Source of the DNA: an uncultured Clostridia bacterium
GTDB taxonomy: Bacteria; Bacillota; Clostridia; Oscillospirales; Ruminococcaceae
Assembly (NCBI GenBank): GCA_944382875.1
Contig: CALWNQ010000001.1
Span: forward strand, 1-64,000
Reading direction: 5' to 3'
Length of the DNA: 64,000 nucleotides
Shown here: piece after piece, positions 23,947 through 32,872 of the stretch
How the letters are laid out: every line of letters starts with the position of its first letter
Position numbering within the stretch: position 1 is the stretch's first letter
Made by a program: the position numbers and the translations under genes
The notes under the pieces: generated by a model
What the model was told of the DNA's origin: nothing
Database searches by the model: none
What the model saw: the letters and a program-made list of their open reading frames with translations, nothing else

Positions 23947-26900
23947 TTACGCTTTGCGCACCCGGAAGGTCAGCACCTCATATGGCTTGACTGTCACCGT
24001 AAAGGAGTGCCCGTCCGTTTCCAGCTGCTGCACCGGATTCTCCATCAGATCGCAGAGCCAGACACTTTCAATCTTGTCGGCCATTGTCACGGTAACAGGG
24101 GTGCGGCAGTTCCGGAACTCGTAGAAGCGGAGGATCTCCCCTTCGCCTTCCACCGCCTGCTTGACCGTTTCAAGCGCCACATTGCCGGCCGAAACCGAAA
24201 CATACTTCGCTGCAAGACCTTCGCCTTTAGCCGAAACGTTGGCCGTCCGAACCGGAATATTCAGCGCATAAGCGGCTTCCGGCACATGTCCTTCGCGCCA
24301 GCCGCCCAGATGCGGGAGCAGCGCGTAGGTAAAGAGGTGACGCTCCTGGTCGGCGACTGGGTTGGGCTGGATGCCGGATTTGAGGAGGGTGAGCGCCATC
24401 TTGCCATTGCAGATGGAATGGCCGTACTTGCAGTCGTTGAGGATGGCCACGCCGTAGCCGCCTTCGGAAAGGTCGGCCCACTTGTGGGCGCAGACCTCAA
24501 ATTTGGCCACATCCCAGGAAGTGTTGCGGTGGGTGGTGCGGGTGAGGTTGCCGAACTGAATGTCGTAGGTGGCCTCATTGGCGTTGATGTCCAGGTCGAA
24601 CTCAGCCTTAAGCAGGATCTGATGCTGTTTCCAGTCGATGTCGGTTTCAAAGTCGATGTTCCGGCTGTCGGCATAGAAGCGGATATCCTGCGCGATGGTG
24701 GAGTGGAGGAACTTGCGGACGATCCGCAGGGTGGCGCGGACGGGTCCGTATTCGGTCCATTCCATCGAAACCACATCGTCAACCGGCCAGGATTTCTCGG
24801 TGTAATAGATGTCGATGTCCCAGTTTTCGTGGTTCATCGGGCGGTCCTCATAGGCGCGGATCACGTTGCCCAGCCCGCCCGCTTTGAGCACCTCGCGGCC
24901 TGCTTCCTTATCAAAGATCGAGGTAAAGAAGCCGTTTTCATCAATGGCAATGCTGTAATAAGGGGTTTCGATGCCACTTTCGGTAATGACCAGCGTATTC
25001 TCGGCGTCCACCGATTTGGCGGGAGAAAACGCCTTCCAGCCTTTTGCGGGCAGGCCCGCTACCCGGCAGACAGCGCCGTCCGCCGTTTTCTGCGTAGGAT
25101 AAATTTCCCCGTCACTGTCGCAAAGCGCCTCGGTTCCGGGCGCAACCGGAATGATGGCGTCCCGGTCAAAGGGCGACGCGTTAAAGACAACGGTCTGGCC
25201 GGGTTCGGCGCCGGTCTTGTCGGCCAGCAGCTGGACGCGGTCGGAAATCAGCGCGTTGGCGCGGGAAATCAGGTCTTCATACTCGACTTTGGTCACTTGA
25301 TAAACATCCTCCACCGAAGAACCGGGCAGGATGTCGTGGAACTGGTTGAGTAGGATGTTCTCCCAGCTCTTGTAGATTTCCTCGGCGGGATATTCCACGC
25401 CGAAATCGCGGGCCCAGCTTGCAAAGAACTCCGCTTCCTGCCAGAGCAGCTCGGATTTACGGTTGCCCTTTTTGTTGCGGGCCATCGAGGTGTAGGTGCC
25501 GCGGTGATATTCCAGATACAGCTCGCCAATCCAGCGGGGCAGTGTTTTCTTGTCGGCGCATCTTTCATACAGCTCGTTAAAATACTCCAGCGAAGTTTCC
25601 CAGCGAACCTTGGGAGTGCCCACAATACCGGAAGCGAGCCGCCGCGCGTTTTCGGTCATCGGGCGGGTGGTTCCGCCGCCCCCGTCGCCGTAGCCAACCG
25701 AGAGGAGTACATCGTTGGAGAGGTCTTTCTGCTGATAGCGTTCCCAGGCGCGGATGGCCGAGGTCGCGTCCAGTAGGCCATTATAGGTGGTAAAGAAGCT
25801 GTCGTGGGACTGATCGGCGTTTTGAGTGGTAATTAGGTGGGTAAAGACCTGGCTGCCATCGATTCCCTGCCACCAGAAGGTGTCCATCGGGAGCTTGTTG
25901 AACTGGTTCCAGGCAATTTTGGTCGTCATGAAATAGTCAATGCCGCTCTTCTTCATAATCTGCGGGAGGGCGGCGGAATAACCGAATACATCGGGCAGCC
26001 AGAGGATGCGGTTGTCCTTGCCGAATTCGTCCTTGAAAAATTTTTTGCCGTGGAGGAACTGACGCACCATGCTTTCGCCGGAAATCAGGTTGCAGTCGGC
26101 TTCCAGCCACATGCCGCCTTCCACTTCCCAGCGGCCTTCGGCAACCCGCTGCTTGATCCGCTCAAACATTTCGGGATAGCGTTCCTTGACAAAGGCGTAG
26201 AGCTGCGGCTGGCTGGACATGAATTTGTATTCGGGGTACTCGTCCATCAGCTTTAAGACAGTGGCAAAGGAGCGCGCCGCCTTCTCACGAGTCTGGGCAA
26301 CGGTCCACAGCCAGGCCACGTCGATGTGGGTGTGGCCGATGCAGGTGGCGATGACGTCGTCGCTGCCGGCCAGCTCGGTGTAGATTGCCTGCTCGGCGTA
26401 GCGGGTGGCGTCTTCCACCGAAGCGTAAAATTCGGGGCTGTACACTTCCCGGAGGTCGATGCGGTTGACCGTTTCGTTCAGCGCATTGGCCAGTTTGATG
26501 GCCGGCAGGCTTTCTTTATCGAGCCAGCCGACAATCTCGGCGGGAATAGCAAGATCGTAATAGAGCTTTTCAATCTCGGCGCTGCGCTCCAGCAGAGAAG
26601 CGTGCAGCTCTAAAACAAACTCTTTTCCCTCTTCCCGGACGTTTTCACGGCCAGTATAAGCCTGCAAATCCACCCGGAAGGTATCCCCCGCCTTAGCGCA
26701 GCGGGTAACCAACGATTCGCGGTGGTTGGTGTCCACGCCCTGAACCGGCTCGCCATTGATAAAGAGCAAAAACTGGGGGCTGATCGCGTCCCAGCCGATT
26801 CTCTGGGTGCAGAAATAAAGCCACAGCGGCTTGCCATCAAAGCTTTCCGGCACGGTCACTTCAGTGGTGAACCAATAATGGTCGTCAAACCCTTTCCACT

Positions 26901-27072
26901 TGTCGGTGGCACAGCAAAAATCCTCATACGGCTGCGCCGCCGCGTCGGCCTCCTGCGGATTTACAAAAAATCCTTTTTTGATTTTGCAGCGCTCAATCGG
27001 CACATTCTGCACCGTAATCAAATCCTTGAGCTGCTGGATGATTTTATCCGCGCGTTCTTTTACATAGTACAT
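23947..27072 (-). CDS. Alpha-mannosidase, glycoside hydrolase family 38
   Basis: A 1041-residue GH38 enzyme, within the normal length. An N-terminal lectin-like region comes first. The catalytic alpha/beta domain follows with GHTHIDVAWLWTVAQTREKA (metal-binding His/Asp, residues about 250-270), EGGMWLEADCNLISGESMVR (nucleophile Asp region, about 325-345) and LWLPDVFGYSAALPQIMKKS. The C-terminal beta domains run to the end. GH38 cleaves alpha-mannosidic bonds with Zn2+, on N-glycans or mannans. There is no signal peptide, so it is cytoplasmic and must act on imported oligosaccharides. It has its own promoter and ends 24 bp before the LacI gene. The linkage preference is unknown. Confidence 0.95.
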   Translation of the reverse strand: MYYVKERADKIIQQLKDLITVQNVPIERCKIKKGFFVNPQEADAAAQPYEDFCCATDKWKGFDDHYWFTTEVTVPESFDGKPLWLYFCTQRIGWDAISPQFLLFINGEPVQGVDTNHRESLVTRCAKAGDTFRVDLQAYTGRENVREEGKEFVLELHASLLERSAEIEKLYYDLAIPAEIVGWLDKESLPAIKLANALNETVNRIDLREVYSPEFYASVEDATRYAEQAIYTELAGSDDVIATCIGHTHIDVAWLWTVAQTREKAARSFATVLKLMDEYPEYKFMSSQPQLYAFVKERYPEMFERIKQRVAEGRWEVEGGMWLEADCNLISGESMVRQFLHGKKFFKDEFGKDNRILWLPDVFGYSAALPQIMKKSGIDYFMTTKIAWNQFNKLPMDTFWWQGIDGSQVFTHLITTQNADQSHDSFFTTYNGLLDATSAIRAWERYQQKDLSNDVLLSVGYGDGGGGTTRPMTENARRLASGIVGTPKVRWETSLEYFNELYERCADKKTLPRWIGELYLEYHRGTYTSMARNKKGNRKSELLWQEAEFFASWARDFGVEYPAEEIYKSWENILLNQFHDILPGSSVEDVYQVTKVEYEDLISRANALISDRVQLLADKTGAEPGQTVVFNASPFDRDAIIPVAPGTEALCDSDGEIYPTQKTADGAVCRVAGLPAKGWKAFSPAKSVDAENTLVITESGIETPYYSIAIDENGFFTSIFDKEAGREVLKAGGLGNVIRAYEDRPMNHENWDIDIYYTEKSWPVDDVVSMEWTEYGPVRATLRIVRKFLHSTIAQDIRFYADSRNIDFETDIDWKQHQILLKAEFDLDINANEATYDIQFGNLTRTTHRNTSWDVAKFEVCAHKWADLSEGGYGVAILNDCKYGHSICNGKMALTLLKSGIQPNPVADQERHLFTYALLPHLGGWREGHVPEAAYALNIPVRTANVSAKGEGLAAKYVSVSAGNVALETVKQAVEGEGEILRFYEFRNCRTPVTVTMADKIESVWLCDLMENPVQQLETDGHSFTVTVKPYEVLTFRVRKA

Positions 27073-27132
27073 GGTGAAAACTCCCCTTTCACGACTCCAT
27101 ATAATCCGGACTCTAGTAAAGTCACAGCTTTC

Positions 27133-27161
27133 ATTATACCGGAATCCAATCGGTTCGGCAA
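27133..27161 (-). promoter_or_regulatory. Promoter of the GH38-LacI operon
   Basis: Minus strand TTGCCG (27156-27161), 17 bp, TATAAT (27133-27138). Immediately downstream, TGAAAGCTGTGACT resembles a LacI-family/cre box with two mismatches, at the same place relative to -10 as the perfect cre site at 28571. Confidence 0.65.
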
Positions 27162-27225
27162 TTCATAGCAGGATAGAAATCCTCTCTGACATTTTGTGCG
27201 TTTATCACAATAACGTGTCAATGTG

Positions 27226-27269
27226 AAAAAGTACCGCCGGAACATTCCGGGCAGAACGATCCGGCGGCA
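27226..27269 (-). terminator. Intrinsic terminator after GH130
   Basis: A CCGCCGGA/TCCGGCGG stem with a ~17-nt loop, followed on the minus strand by TACTTTTTC. Confidence 0.65.
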
Positions 27270-27275
27270 GCAAAA

Positions 27276-28271
27276 TTACAGGCTGTTTTTCTTGAGCCAG
27301 TCGAGAAGCTCGTCCACCTTGCAGAAGGCCAGTCCGGTAACAGTATCGGCACAGCCGTAGTAAATGGCGATGCGGCCGGTTTCGGCGTCGGTGAGCGCCG
27401 CGCAGGGGAATGTGACGTTGGGAACGTCGCCCACGCACTCATAATCCTTCTGGGGCGAAATCAGATACGGACGGGAGCGATACAGCACCTTTGCCGGATC
27501 GTCCAGATCGAGCAGCGCTGCGCCAAAGCTGTACACATAGCCGTTGCAGCTGGTGAGAACACCGTGATAGAAGAGGAGCCACCCTTCGTCGGTTTCGATG
27601 GGAGCGGGGCCGGGGCCGATTTTGGTGCACTGCCAGGCGGATTCCTCAAACGGAGAGGTACCCATCACAAAGCGGTGTTTTCCCCAGTAGACCAGATCGG
27701 GGCTCTGGCTGAGGTAAATATCGCCGAACGCGGTGTGGCCGGTGTCGCTCGGGCGGGAAAGCATCATATAATTGCCGTTGATTTTGCGCGGGAACAGAAC
27801 ACCGTTCCGGTTATAAGGCAGGAACGCGTTTTCCAGTTGGTAGAATTTCTTGAAATCATAAGTATAGCCAAGTCCGATGGTGGGGCCGTGATAGCCATTG
27901 CACCAGCAGATGAAATAGCGGTCCTCCACCTTGAGGACACGGGCGTCGTAGCGGTACTGCACCTTGGTAATTTCTTCCGGAACGCCGTCGCCCTCAAAAA
28001 CCAATGGTTCATCCTCGATTTCCCAGTGGATACCGTCCTTGCTGAATCCCGCGAACAGGTTCATGCGGCGGGCACGGTCGTCGCAGCGGAAAACACCGGC
28101 GTAGCCATCGCCGAACGGAACAGCCGCCGAGTTGAAGATGCTGTTGGAGTTTTTCTGCTCATCCCGGGCAATGATGGGATTGGCGGAATACCGCCACATC
28201 ACATCTTTACATCCGGCGGGTTTTTCCTCCCACGGAATGTTGGGGAGCGCGGAACCAATAATCTTTGCCAT
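27276..28271 (-). CDS. GH130-family mannoside phosphorylase or mannosidase
   Basis: A 331-residue five-bladed beta-propeller-type protein of family GH130. Typical stretches are [20 protein letters not shown] near the N-terminus, [19 protein letters not shown], the catalytic-region [20 protein letters not shown], and [20 protein letters not shown]. Family members either phosphorolyse beta-1,4- or beta-1,2-mannosides or hydrolyse beta-1,2-mannosides; I cannot separate these by eye. I start at 28271 (GAGGT upstream) rather than at 28361, because that ATG lies just nine bases downstream of the -10 box and has no ribosome site. It is transcribed leftward ahead of GH38, but with its own terminator between them. 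Confidence 0.87.
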   Translation of the reverse strand: MAKIIGSALPNIPWEEKPAGCKDVMWRYSANPIIARDEQKNSNSIFNSAAVPFGDGYAGVFRCDDRARRMNLFAGFSKDGIHWEIEDEPLVFEGDGVPEEITKVQYRYDARVLKVEDRYFICWCNGYHGPTIGLGYTYDFKKFYQLENAFLPYNRNGVLFPRKINGNYMMLSRPSDTGHTAFGDIYLSQSPDLVYWGKHRFVMGTSPFEESAWQCTKIGPGPAPIETDEGWLLFYHGVLTSCNGYVYSFGAALLDLDDPAKVLYRSRPYLISPQKDYECVGDVPNVTFPCAALTDAETGRIAIYYGCADTVTGLAFCKVDELLDWLKKNSL

Positions 28272-28369
28272 TTCACATACCTCATTTCCTGTATTTGTAT
28301 GTTTTGGCGGCAATACCGCCTGCTTTACAAATTTTACATTTTTAAAGTCAATCTGTTTCATTCGTTTCT

Positions 28370-28398
28370 ATCATATCACAGAATTCCTAAAAACACAA
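28370..28398 (-). promoter_or_regulatory. Promoter of the GH130 gene
   Basis: Minus strand TTGTGT (28393-28398), 17 bp, TATGAT (28370-28375) with an extended TGn. It leaves a leader of about 90 nt before the start at 28271. Confidence 0.65.
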
Positions 28399-28542
28399 GA
28401 GTTATTTTATTTTTTCTAAGCAAAAACAAAGAATAGTCCATCGGTTTTTTACCGAATTTTACATTTTTCTTTACATAAAATTCGCGTTGGTTATTGTTTG
28501 TATTTGCCAAATATTTAATTGCTTTTTCTCCACTTTTTTCTA

Positions 28543-28584
28543 TTGCAGGCGGGATAAAAATTGTGTATAATGAAAACGATTACA
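28543..28584 (+). promoter_or_regulatory. Promoter with overlapping cre-type operator for the isomerase-oxidoreductase operon
   Basis: TTGCAG (28543-28548), 17 bp, TATAAT (28566-28571). The 14-mer TGAAAACGATTACA (28571-28584) fits the classical cre consensus TGWNANCGNTNWCA at every fixed position and starts on the last base of the -10 box. Binding of CcpA or another LacI-family repressor here would block transcription. Confidence 0.72.
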
Positions 28585-28629
28585 GGGGAATTCCCCTGAT
28601 TTTATGGACATAAAAGAGAGGGATATGTT

Positions 28630-29352
28630 ATGGAATACGGACTTCAAATGTACAGCCTGCGCGACATTACTGGTGAAGACCTGAAAGGCGCTTTGAAAAA
28701 GGTAAGCGAAATCGGCTACAAAGGCGTGGAATTCGCTGGCTTTTTTGGCCATCCGGCCGAGGAAGTAAAGGGCTGGCTCCAAGAATTTGGCCTGCGGGTA
28801 ACCGGTACCCATACCAGCTACGACCTGCTTGTGAACGATTTTGACGCGACCGTCGCCTATCACAAAGCCGTTGGCTGCGACACCCTGATTGTTCCCGGCG
28901 CCGATATTTCCAACGCCAAAGCGTTGGAAGAGCTGGTCAACAACATGAACAAATGGCAACCGCTCCTCGAAAAAGAGGGCATTTCGCTGCAATACCACAA
29001 CCACCATCGGGAATTTCTCCCCAACGATGATGGACAGATTCCGATTGAGGAGCTTTACAAACGCACCAACATCAAATTTGAAATCGATACATACTGGGCT
29101 TTTGTCGCCAAACGCGATCCGGTCGAAATCATCACCCGGATGAAAGACCGGATGACCCACATCCATCTCAAGGACGGCAACGGCGGTTATACCGGCTATT
29201 CACTCGGCATGGGCACCGCGCCGGTCAAGGCGGTTTGGGAACGCGCCAAAGAACTGGGCCTTTACATGGTGGTAGAGAGCGAAGGCTGCGATCCCGACGG
29301 CGTGAGCGAGGTAACCCGCTGCTTCCGTTACCTGGAATCGCTGGGCGAATAA
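28630..29352 (+). CDS. Sugar phosphate isomerase/epimerase (AP endonuclease 2-like TIM barrel)
   Basis: A 240-residue TIM-barrel protein of the IolE/hydroxypyruvate-isomerase-type family. Metal-ligand regions are visible: GYKGVEFAGFFGHPAEEV (first Glu), YHNHHREFLPNDDGQIPIEE (His cluster), FEIDTYWAF (Glu-x-Asp), MTHIHLKDGNGGYTGYSLGM (His-x-His-Leu-Lys-Asp) and MVVESEG (last Glu). These bind divalent metal for keto-sugar isomerisation or epimerisation. The natural substrate is unknown. It is the first gene of a two-gene operon with an oxidoreductase, a common pairing in cyclitol or rare-sugar catabolism. Confidence 0.9.
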   Translation: MEYGLQMYSLRDITGEDLKGALKKVSEIGYKGVEFAGFFGHPAEEVKGWLQEFGLRVTGTHTSYDLLVNDFDATVAYHKAVGCDTLIVPGADISNAKALEELVNNMNKWQPLLEKEGISLQYHNHHREFLPNDDGQIPIEELYKRTNIKFEIDTYWAFVAKRDPVEIITRMKDRMTHIHLKDGNGGYTGYSLGMGTAPVKAVWERAKELGLYMVVESEGCDPDGVSEVTRCFRYLESLGE

Positions 29353-29379
29353 TCAAAATCAGAAAGGGGTGCCCCCAAC

Positions 29380-30435
29380 ATGAAGAAAAAAGTTGTTGTC
29401 ATCGGATACGGCGGCATGGGCGGCTGGCATTGCGAGCACCTACTCCATAGCGACGTTGCCGAACTGGCCGGTATTTATGATATTAAAGAAGAGCGCTGCG
29501 AGCTTGCCCGCAGCCGCGGCATCAAGGCGTACGATTCCTTCGAGGCGGTGCTGGCCGATCCCGAAGTGGATCTCCTCACCCTTGCCATCCCGAACGACTG
29601 CCACAAAGAGGACGCTATCCGCGGCTTGAAAGCCGGCAAAAACGTCATCAGTGAAAAACCTGTCACCCTTTGCAGCGCGGATCTGCAAGAAATGATCGAC
29701 GCCGCCAACGAAACTGGCAAGCTTTTCACTGTCCACCAGAACCGTCGCTGGGATGCGGATTTCCTCTCGATGAAAGAAATCTACGAGGGCGGCTCTCTCG
29801 GCCCCGTTTTCAACATTGAATCCCGTGTCCACGGCTCCCGCGGAATCCCCGGCGACTGGCGCCAGCTCCCCGAACACGGCGGCGGCATGATGCTCGACTG
29901 GGGCGTCCACCTGATCGACCAAGTGCTCCAGATGATCCCCGAAAAGATCGACACCATCTACGCCAATATGGACCACATCACCAACGAACTGGTCGACGAC
30001 GGCTTTAAGATGGACATCCGCTTTGAAAGCGGCTTAAACTTCCGGGTGGAAGTCGGAACCAGCAATTTTGTCAACCTGCCCCGCTGGTACATGCAGGGCC
30101 GCGACGGCACCGCCATCATCTACGACTGGGATCTGAGCGGCAAGATCGTCCGCTGCGAAAACTGGGATGAAAAGGATGTTGTCCCGGTTATCACGGCGGC
30201 CGGCCTGACCAAGACTATGGCGCCCCGCGACGACAAAACCATCGCGGAACATCCCGTTCCCAAGCCAAACCCCGATGTCCACGATTTCTACCGCAATGTC
30301 TGCCGCGCCATCGACGGTCTGGAGCCCCAGCTCGTCACCCATCCGCAGATGATGCGGGTGATGAAGGTGATGGAAGCGGCCTTTGAGTCCGACCGCCAGC
30401 ATCAGGTCATCTCTTTTGATTACGACAAGAAATAA
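29380..30435 (+). CDS. Gfo/Idh/MocA-family oxidoreductase
   Basis: A 351-residue NAD(P)-dependent dehydrogenase. The N-terminal Rossmann motif is KKVVVIGYGGMGGWHCEHLL, the family signature VISEKPVTL is near residues 88-96 (catalytic Lys in the EKP motif), and the C-terminal dimer domain contains WRQLPEHGGGMMLDWGVHLIDQ (active-site Asp/His region). Such enzymes oxidise or epimerise sugars and cyclitols. It lies 27 bp after the isomerase with a GAAAGGGG ribosome site and ends at a strong terminator. Substrate unknown. Confidence 0.92.
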   Translation: MKKKVVVIGYGGMGGWHCEHLLHSDVAELAGIYDIKEERCELARSRGIKAYDSFEAVLADPEVDLLTLAIPNDCHKEDAIRGLKAGKNVISEKPVTLCSADLQEMIDAANETGKLFTVHQNRRWDADFLSMKEIYEGGSLGPVFNIESRVHGSRGIPGDWRQLPEHGGGMMLDWGVHLIDQVLQMIPEKIDTIYANMDHITNELVDDGFKMDIRFESGLNFRVEVGTSNFVNLPRWYMQGRDGTAIIYDWDLSGKIVRCENWDEKDVVPVITAAGLTKTMAPRDDKTIAEHPVPKPNPDVHDFYRNVCRAIDGLEPQLVTHPQMMRVMKVMEAAFESDRQHQVISFDYDKK

Positions 30436-30446
30436 ATTCCAACGCA

Positions 30447-30484
30447 AAAGAGCAGTACGGTTTTTCCCGTACTGCTCTCTTTTA
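30447..30484. terminator. Bidirectional terminator between the oxidoreductase and MATE genes
   Basis: A 12-bp stem (AGAGCAGTACGG paired with CCGTACTGCTCT) with A and T runs, shared by convergent genes. Confidence 0.88.
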
Positions 30485-31894
30485 TTCTGCCGCGGGTTTT
30501 GCTTTGGCAAAGCCTTTGGTTTTCCATTTTCCCCTTTTGAACATCAGGAAGGTGAGCGCCGCGCCCAACAGCCAGGAAACCATCAGCGAGATATACAGGC
30601 TGTTCGGATTCCCCACCGGATATTCGGGACTGCGGGTAAAGAATGCCAGCAGATACGCCAGTGGCATCCGGGTAACAACGGTTGTCACCATCGAAATCCA
30701 CATCGGCGTGATGGTGTCCCCGGCACCCCGCATCGTGCCCGAAAGCGTTTGGGTAACCGCCATCGCGATGTATCCCACCGCCATAATCCGCATCATCCGC
30801 ATGCTGTAATCAATGACCTCGTCTGTTTTGGTAAACAGCCGCATCAGCGAATCCCCGAAGAGCAGGATGGCCACCACCAGCACCGCCGCCACAATCAACC
30901 CGAGTTTGAGTCCGTCGCGGTTGCCCTCATCCACCCGGTCCATCTTGCCGGCGCCGATATTCTGCCCCACAAAGGTTGTCATTGCCACCCCAAAGCTGAA
31001 ATTCGGCATCATGGCGAAGCCGTCCACCCGCATGACGATGACGTTGCTGGCAATGACCAGCGTCCCGAATGAATTGGTGAGCGACTGCACCACCAGCGCC
31101 GCCATCGAAAAAATGGCCTGTGTCGCGCCGGAGGGAAGGCCCAGCCAGACGAGCTGCCCCACCAGCTTCCGTTTCAGGCGGAAATGATTTTTCCGAATCA
31201 CCAGAACATCCCGCATCAGAAAGAGCCTGATCAGACAAAGGATGCTGGAAATGGCCTGTGCAATAATTGTCGCCCAGGCGACGCCGGCCACACCCCACTC
31301 AAAGATCACAACGAACGCAAGGTCGAGCACAATGTTGAGCCCGCAAGCCACCAGCAGGAAAATGAGCGGCATGAGCGAGTCGCCGAGCCCGCGCAGGATA
31401 CCGGTTAGGATGTTGTAAAAGGCCACCCCCGCGATGCCGAGGAAGATAATTTTTAAATACTCGCAGGAACTTGCGAAAATGTTTTCCGGCGTGTCCAGCA
31501 GCGACATCATCGCCTCCGCCGAAAAAACCCCCGCCAGCATCATGATGATCGAGGCAATCAAGGTTAAAACCAGGGAGTTCCCCACCGTTTCGGACAGCAT
31601 CTCCCGGTCTTTCGCCCCAAAATACTGGGAAACCATGATGCTTGCGCCGGTGGAAATACCCACAAACAGCACCAGAATCAGGTTAAAGAGCGGCATACTC
31701 GCCCCAACGGCCGCCAGCGCGTCATCGCCGATATAGGTGCCCACCACGATGGAATCCACCGTGTTGTAAAGCTGCTGCGCCAGATTCCCGATCAGCAGCG
31801 GAATCGCAAACTGAACCAGGCAGCTGTAGGGGCTGCCCTCTGTCATATCCTTTGCCGAAAAGAGCGCTGAGACCTTTTGAAATACCCCTGCCAT
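30482..31894 (-). CDS. MATE-family efflux transporter
   Basis: A 470-residue multidrug and toxin extrusion family protein with about 12 helices. Typical stretches include FAIPLLIGNLAQQLYNTVDS, VVGTYIGDDALAAVGAS, and, at the start of the second half, WLGLPSGATQAIFSMAALVV with NFSFGVAMTTFVGQNIGAGK. MATE proteins export cationic drugs or metabolites using Na+ or H+ gradients. The start at 31894 has a GGGAGG site; a longer frame upstream runs through the promoter and is rejected. The substrate is unknown. A cre-type box lies in the leader. Confidence 0.93.
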   Translation of the reverse strand: MAGVFQKVSALFSAKDMTEGSPYSCLVQFAIPLLIGNLAQQLYNTVDSIVVGTYIGDDALAAVGASMPLFNLILVLFVGISTGASIMVSQYFGAKDREMLSETVGNSLVLTLIASIIMMLAGVFSAEAMMSLLDTPENIFASSCEYLKIIFLGIAGVAFYNILTGILRGLGDSLMPLIFLLVACGLNIVLDLAFVVIFEWGVAGVAWATIIAQAISSILCLIRLFLMRDVLVIRKNHFRLKRKLVGQLVWLGLPSGATQAIFSMAALVVQSLTNSFGTLVIASNVIVMRVDGFAMMPNFSFGVAMTTFVGQNIGAGKMDRVDEGNRDGLKLGLIVAAVLVVAILLFGDSLMRLFTKTDEVIDYSMRMMRIMAVGYIAMAVTQTLSGTMRGAGDTITPMWISMVTTVVTRMPLAYLLAFFTRSPEYPVGNPNSLYISLMVSWLLGAALTFLMFKRGKWKTKGFAKAKPAAE

Positions 31895-31909
31895 AAAATC
31901 CCTCCCAAA

Positions 31910-31955
31910 TGTAACCGTTTTCAAAATCTGTCCGATGCACACGCAAAAGATTATA
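31910..31955 (-). promoter_or_regulatory. MATE gene promoter (-10) and cre-type box
   Basis: Minus strand TATAAT (31950-31955) with an extended TGC; the -35 is weak. In the leader, 31910-31923 reads TGTAACCGTTTTCA on the plus strand, a full match to TGWNANCGNTNWCA. A repressor bound there would act as a roadblock. Confidence 0.62.
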
Positions 31956-32093
31956 GCATAGAATACTTTCAAAATCTATTCACATTCTTCATAAAAGGAA
32001 TCGAAAATAGTTGGGAATCACTCCGATTTTTTCAAAAAAGGCACGAATTTTCCCGACGCAATGTGAATTTTTATCCAAAACAAGACAAACTTC

Positions 32094-32122
32094 TTGTTTC
32101 TTTCACATTTTATGGATACAAT
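32094..32122 (+). promoter_or_regulatory. Promoter of the TVP38 gene
   Basis: TTGTTT (32094-32099), 17 bp, TACAAT (32117-32122). An AAAGGAG ribosome site follows before the ATG at 32153. Confidence 0.6.
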
Positions 32123-32152
32123 AAAAAGAAAGAGTCGGGAAAGGAGCTGCCT

Positions 32153-32851
32153 ATGAAAACATCCCGTATTTTTTCGGCCCGCACATTGCTGCAGTGGTTT
32201 CCGCTGATTGCCGTTGCCATCATCGCCCTGATCGCCTTCCGTTACCGGAGCTGGTTCTCCTTAGAGTATCTATCCGCCCATATGCCGGCAGAGCCGCTCG
32301 CGGCCGCCGCTCTGATTTTGCTGCTGTTTGGGTTAAAAAGCCTGTCGATCGTTTTTCCCATTCTGGTGCTGTATGCTCTGAGTGGAATTCTGTTCCCGCC
32401 GATTCCCGCGCTGCTTTTGAATCTGCTTGGAACCGCGGTTGTGGTTTCGCTTCCCTACGGGTTGGGGCGGCTGTCCGGCACCGAGCTGGTTGAGCATATC
32501 TTTGCCAAATATCAAAAAGCCGCCCACCTCCGCGACTTCCAGCAGCACAACGACTGGTTCGTGGCCTTTTTCTTCCGGGTGCTCGGCATCCTCCCCGGGG
32601 ATGTCGTCAGCATGTATTTTGGGGCAAGCCGCCTGACGTTTTGGCGCAACCTGCTGGGCGGATTGGCCGGGATGTTCCCGGCGCTGCTGGCGGGGACCTT
32701 TCTGGGCAGCAGCATCACCGATCCCACTTCCCCCACCTTTCTGGCTAGTGCGGCGGGGATGGTCCTCATCAGCCTTCTATCGGTTGTTTTCTACCGTTTT
32801 CTCCGCAAACGGCACACGCAAAATACCTCCAAAAAAAATCCGCCCGATTGA
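32153..32851 (+). CDS. TVP38/TMEM64-family (VTT domain) membrane protein
   Basis: A 232-residue integral membrane protein with about five hydrophobic segments and a VTT/SNARE-associated domain. Typical residues are the SIVFPILVLYALSGILFPP segment, LGTAVVVSLPYGLGRLSG, and FFFRVLGILPGDVVSMYFGA with FWRNLLGGLAGMFPALLAGT. DedA/TVP38 proteins are linked to lipid-carrier flipping and membrane homeostasis, but their roles differ. The start at 32153 is fixed by the promoter and ribosome site. The terminator hairpin overlaps its stop codon. Confidence 0.87.
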   Translation: MKTSRIFSARTLLQWFPLIAVAIIALIAFRYRSWFSLEYLSAHMPAEPLAAAALILLLFGLKSLSIVFPILVLYALSGILFPPIPALLLNLLGTAVVVSLPYGLGRLSGTELVEHIFAKYQKAAHLRDFQQHNDWFVAFFFRVLGILPGDVVSMYFGASRLTFWRNLLGGLAGMFPALLAGTFLGSSITDPTSPTFLASAAGMVLISLLSVVFYRFLRKRHTQNTSKKNPPD

Positions 32852-32866
32852 TTGGGCGGATTTTAT
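32832..32866. terminator. Bidirectional terminator overlapping the TVP38 stop codon
   Basis: AAAATCCGCCC paired with GGGCGGATTTT, flanked by A and T runs. Confidence 0.85.
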
Positions 32867-32872
32867 TCTGGA

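Noticed and set aside
24007-25353. A ~450-codon frame antisense to the GH38 gene.
   Set aside because: It overlaps the conserved mannosidase sequence and shows no family features.
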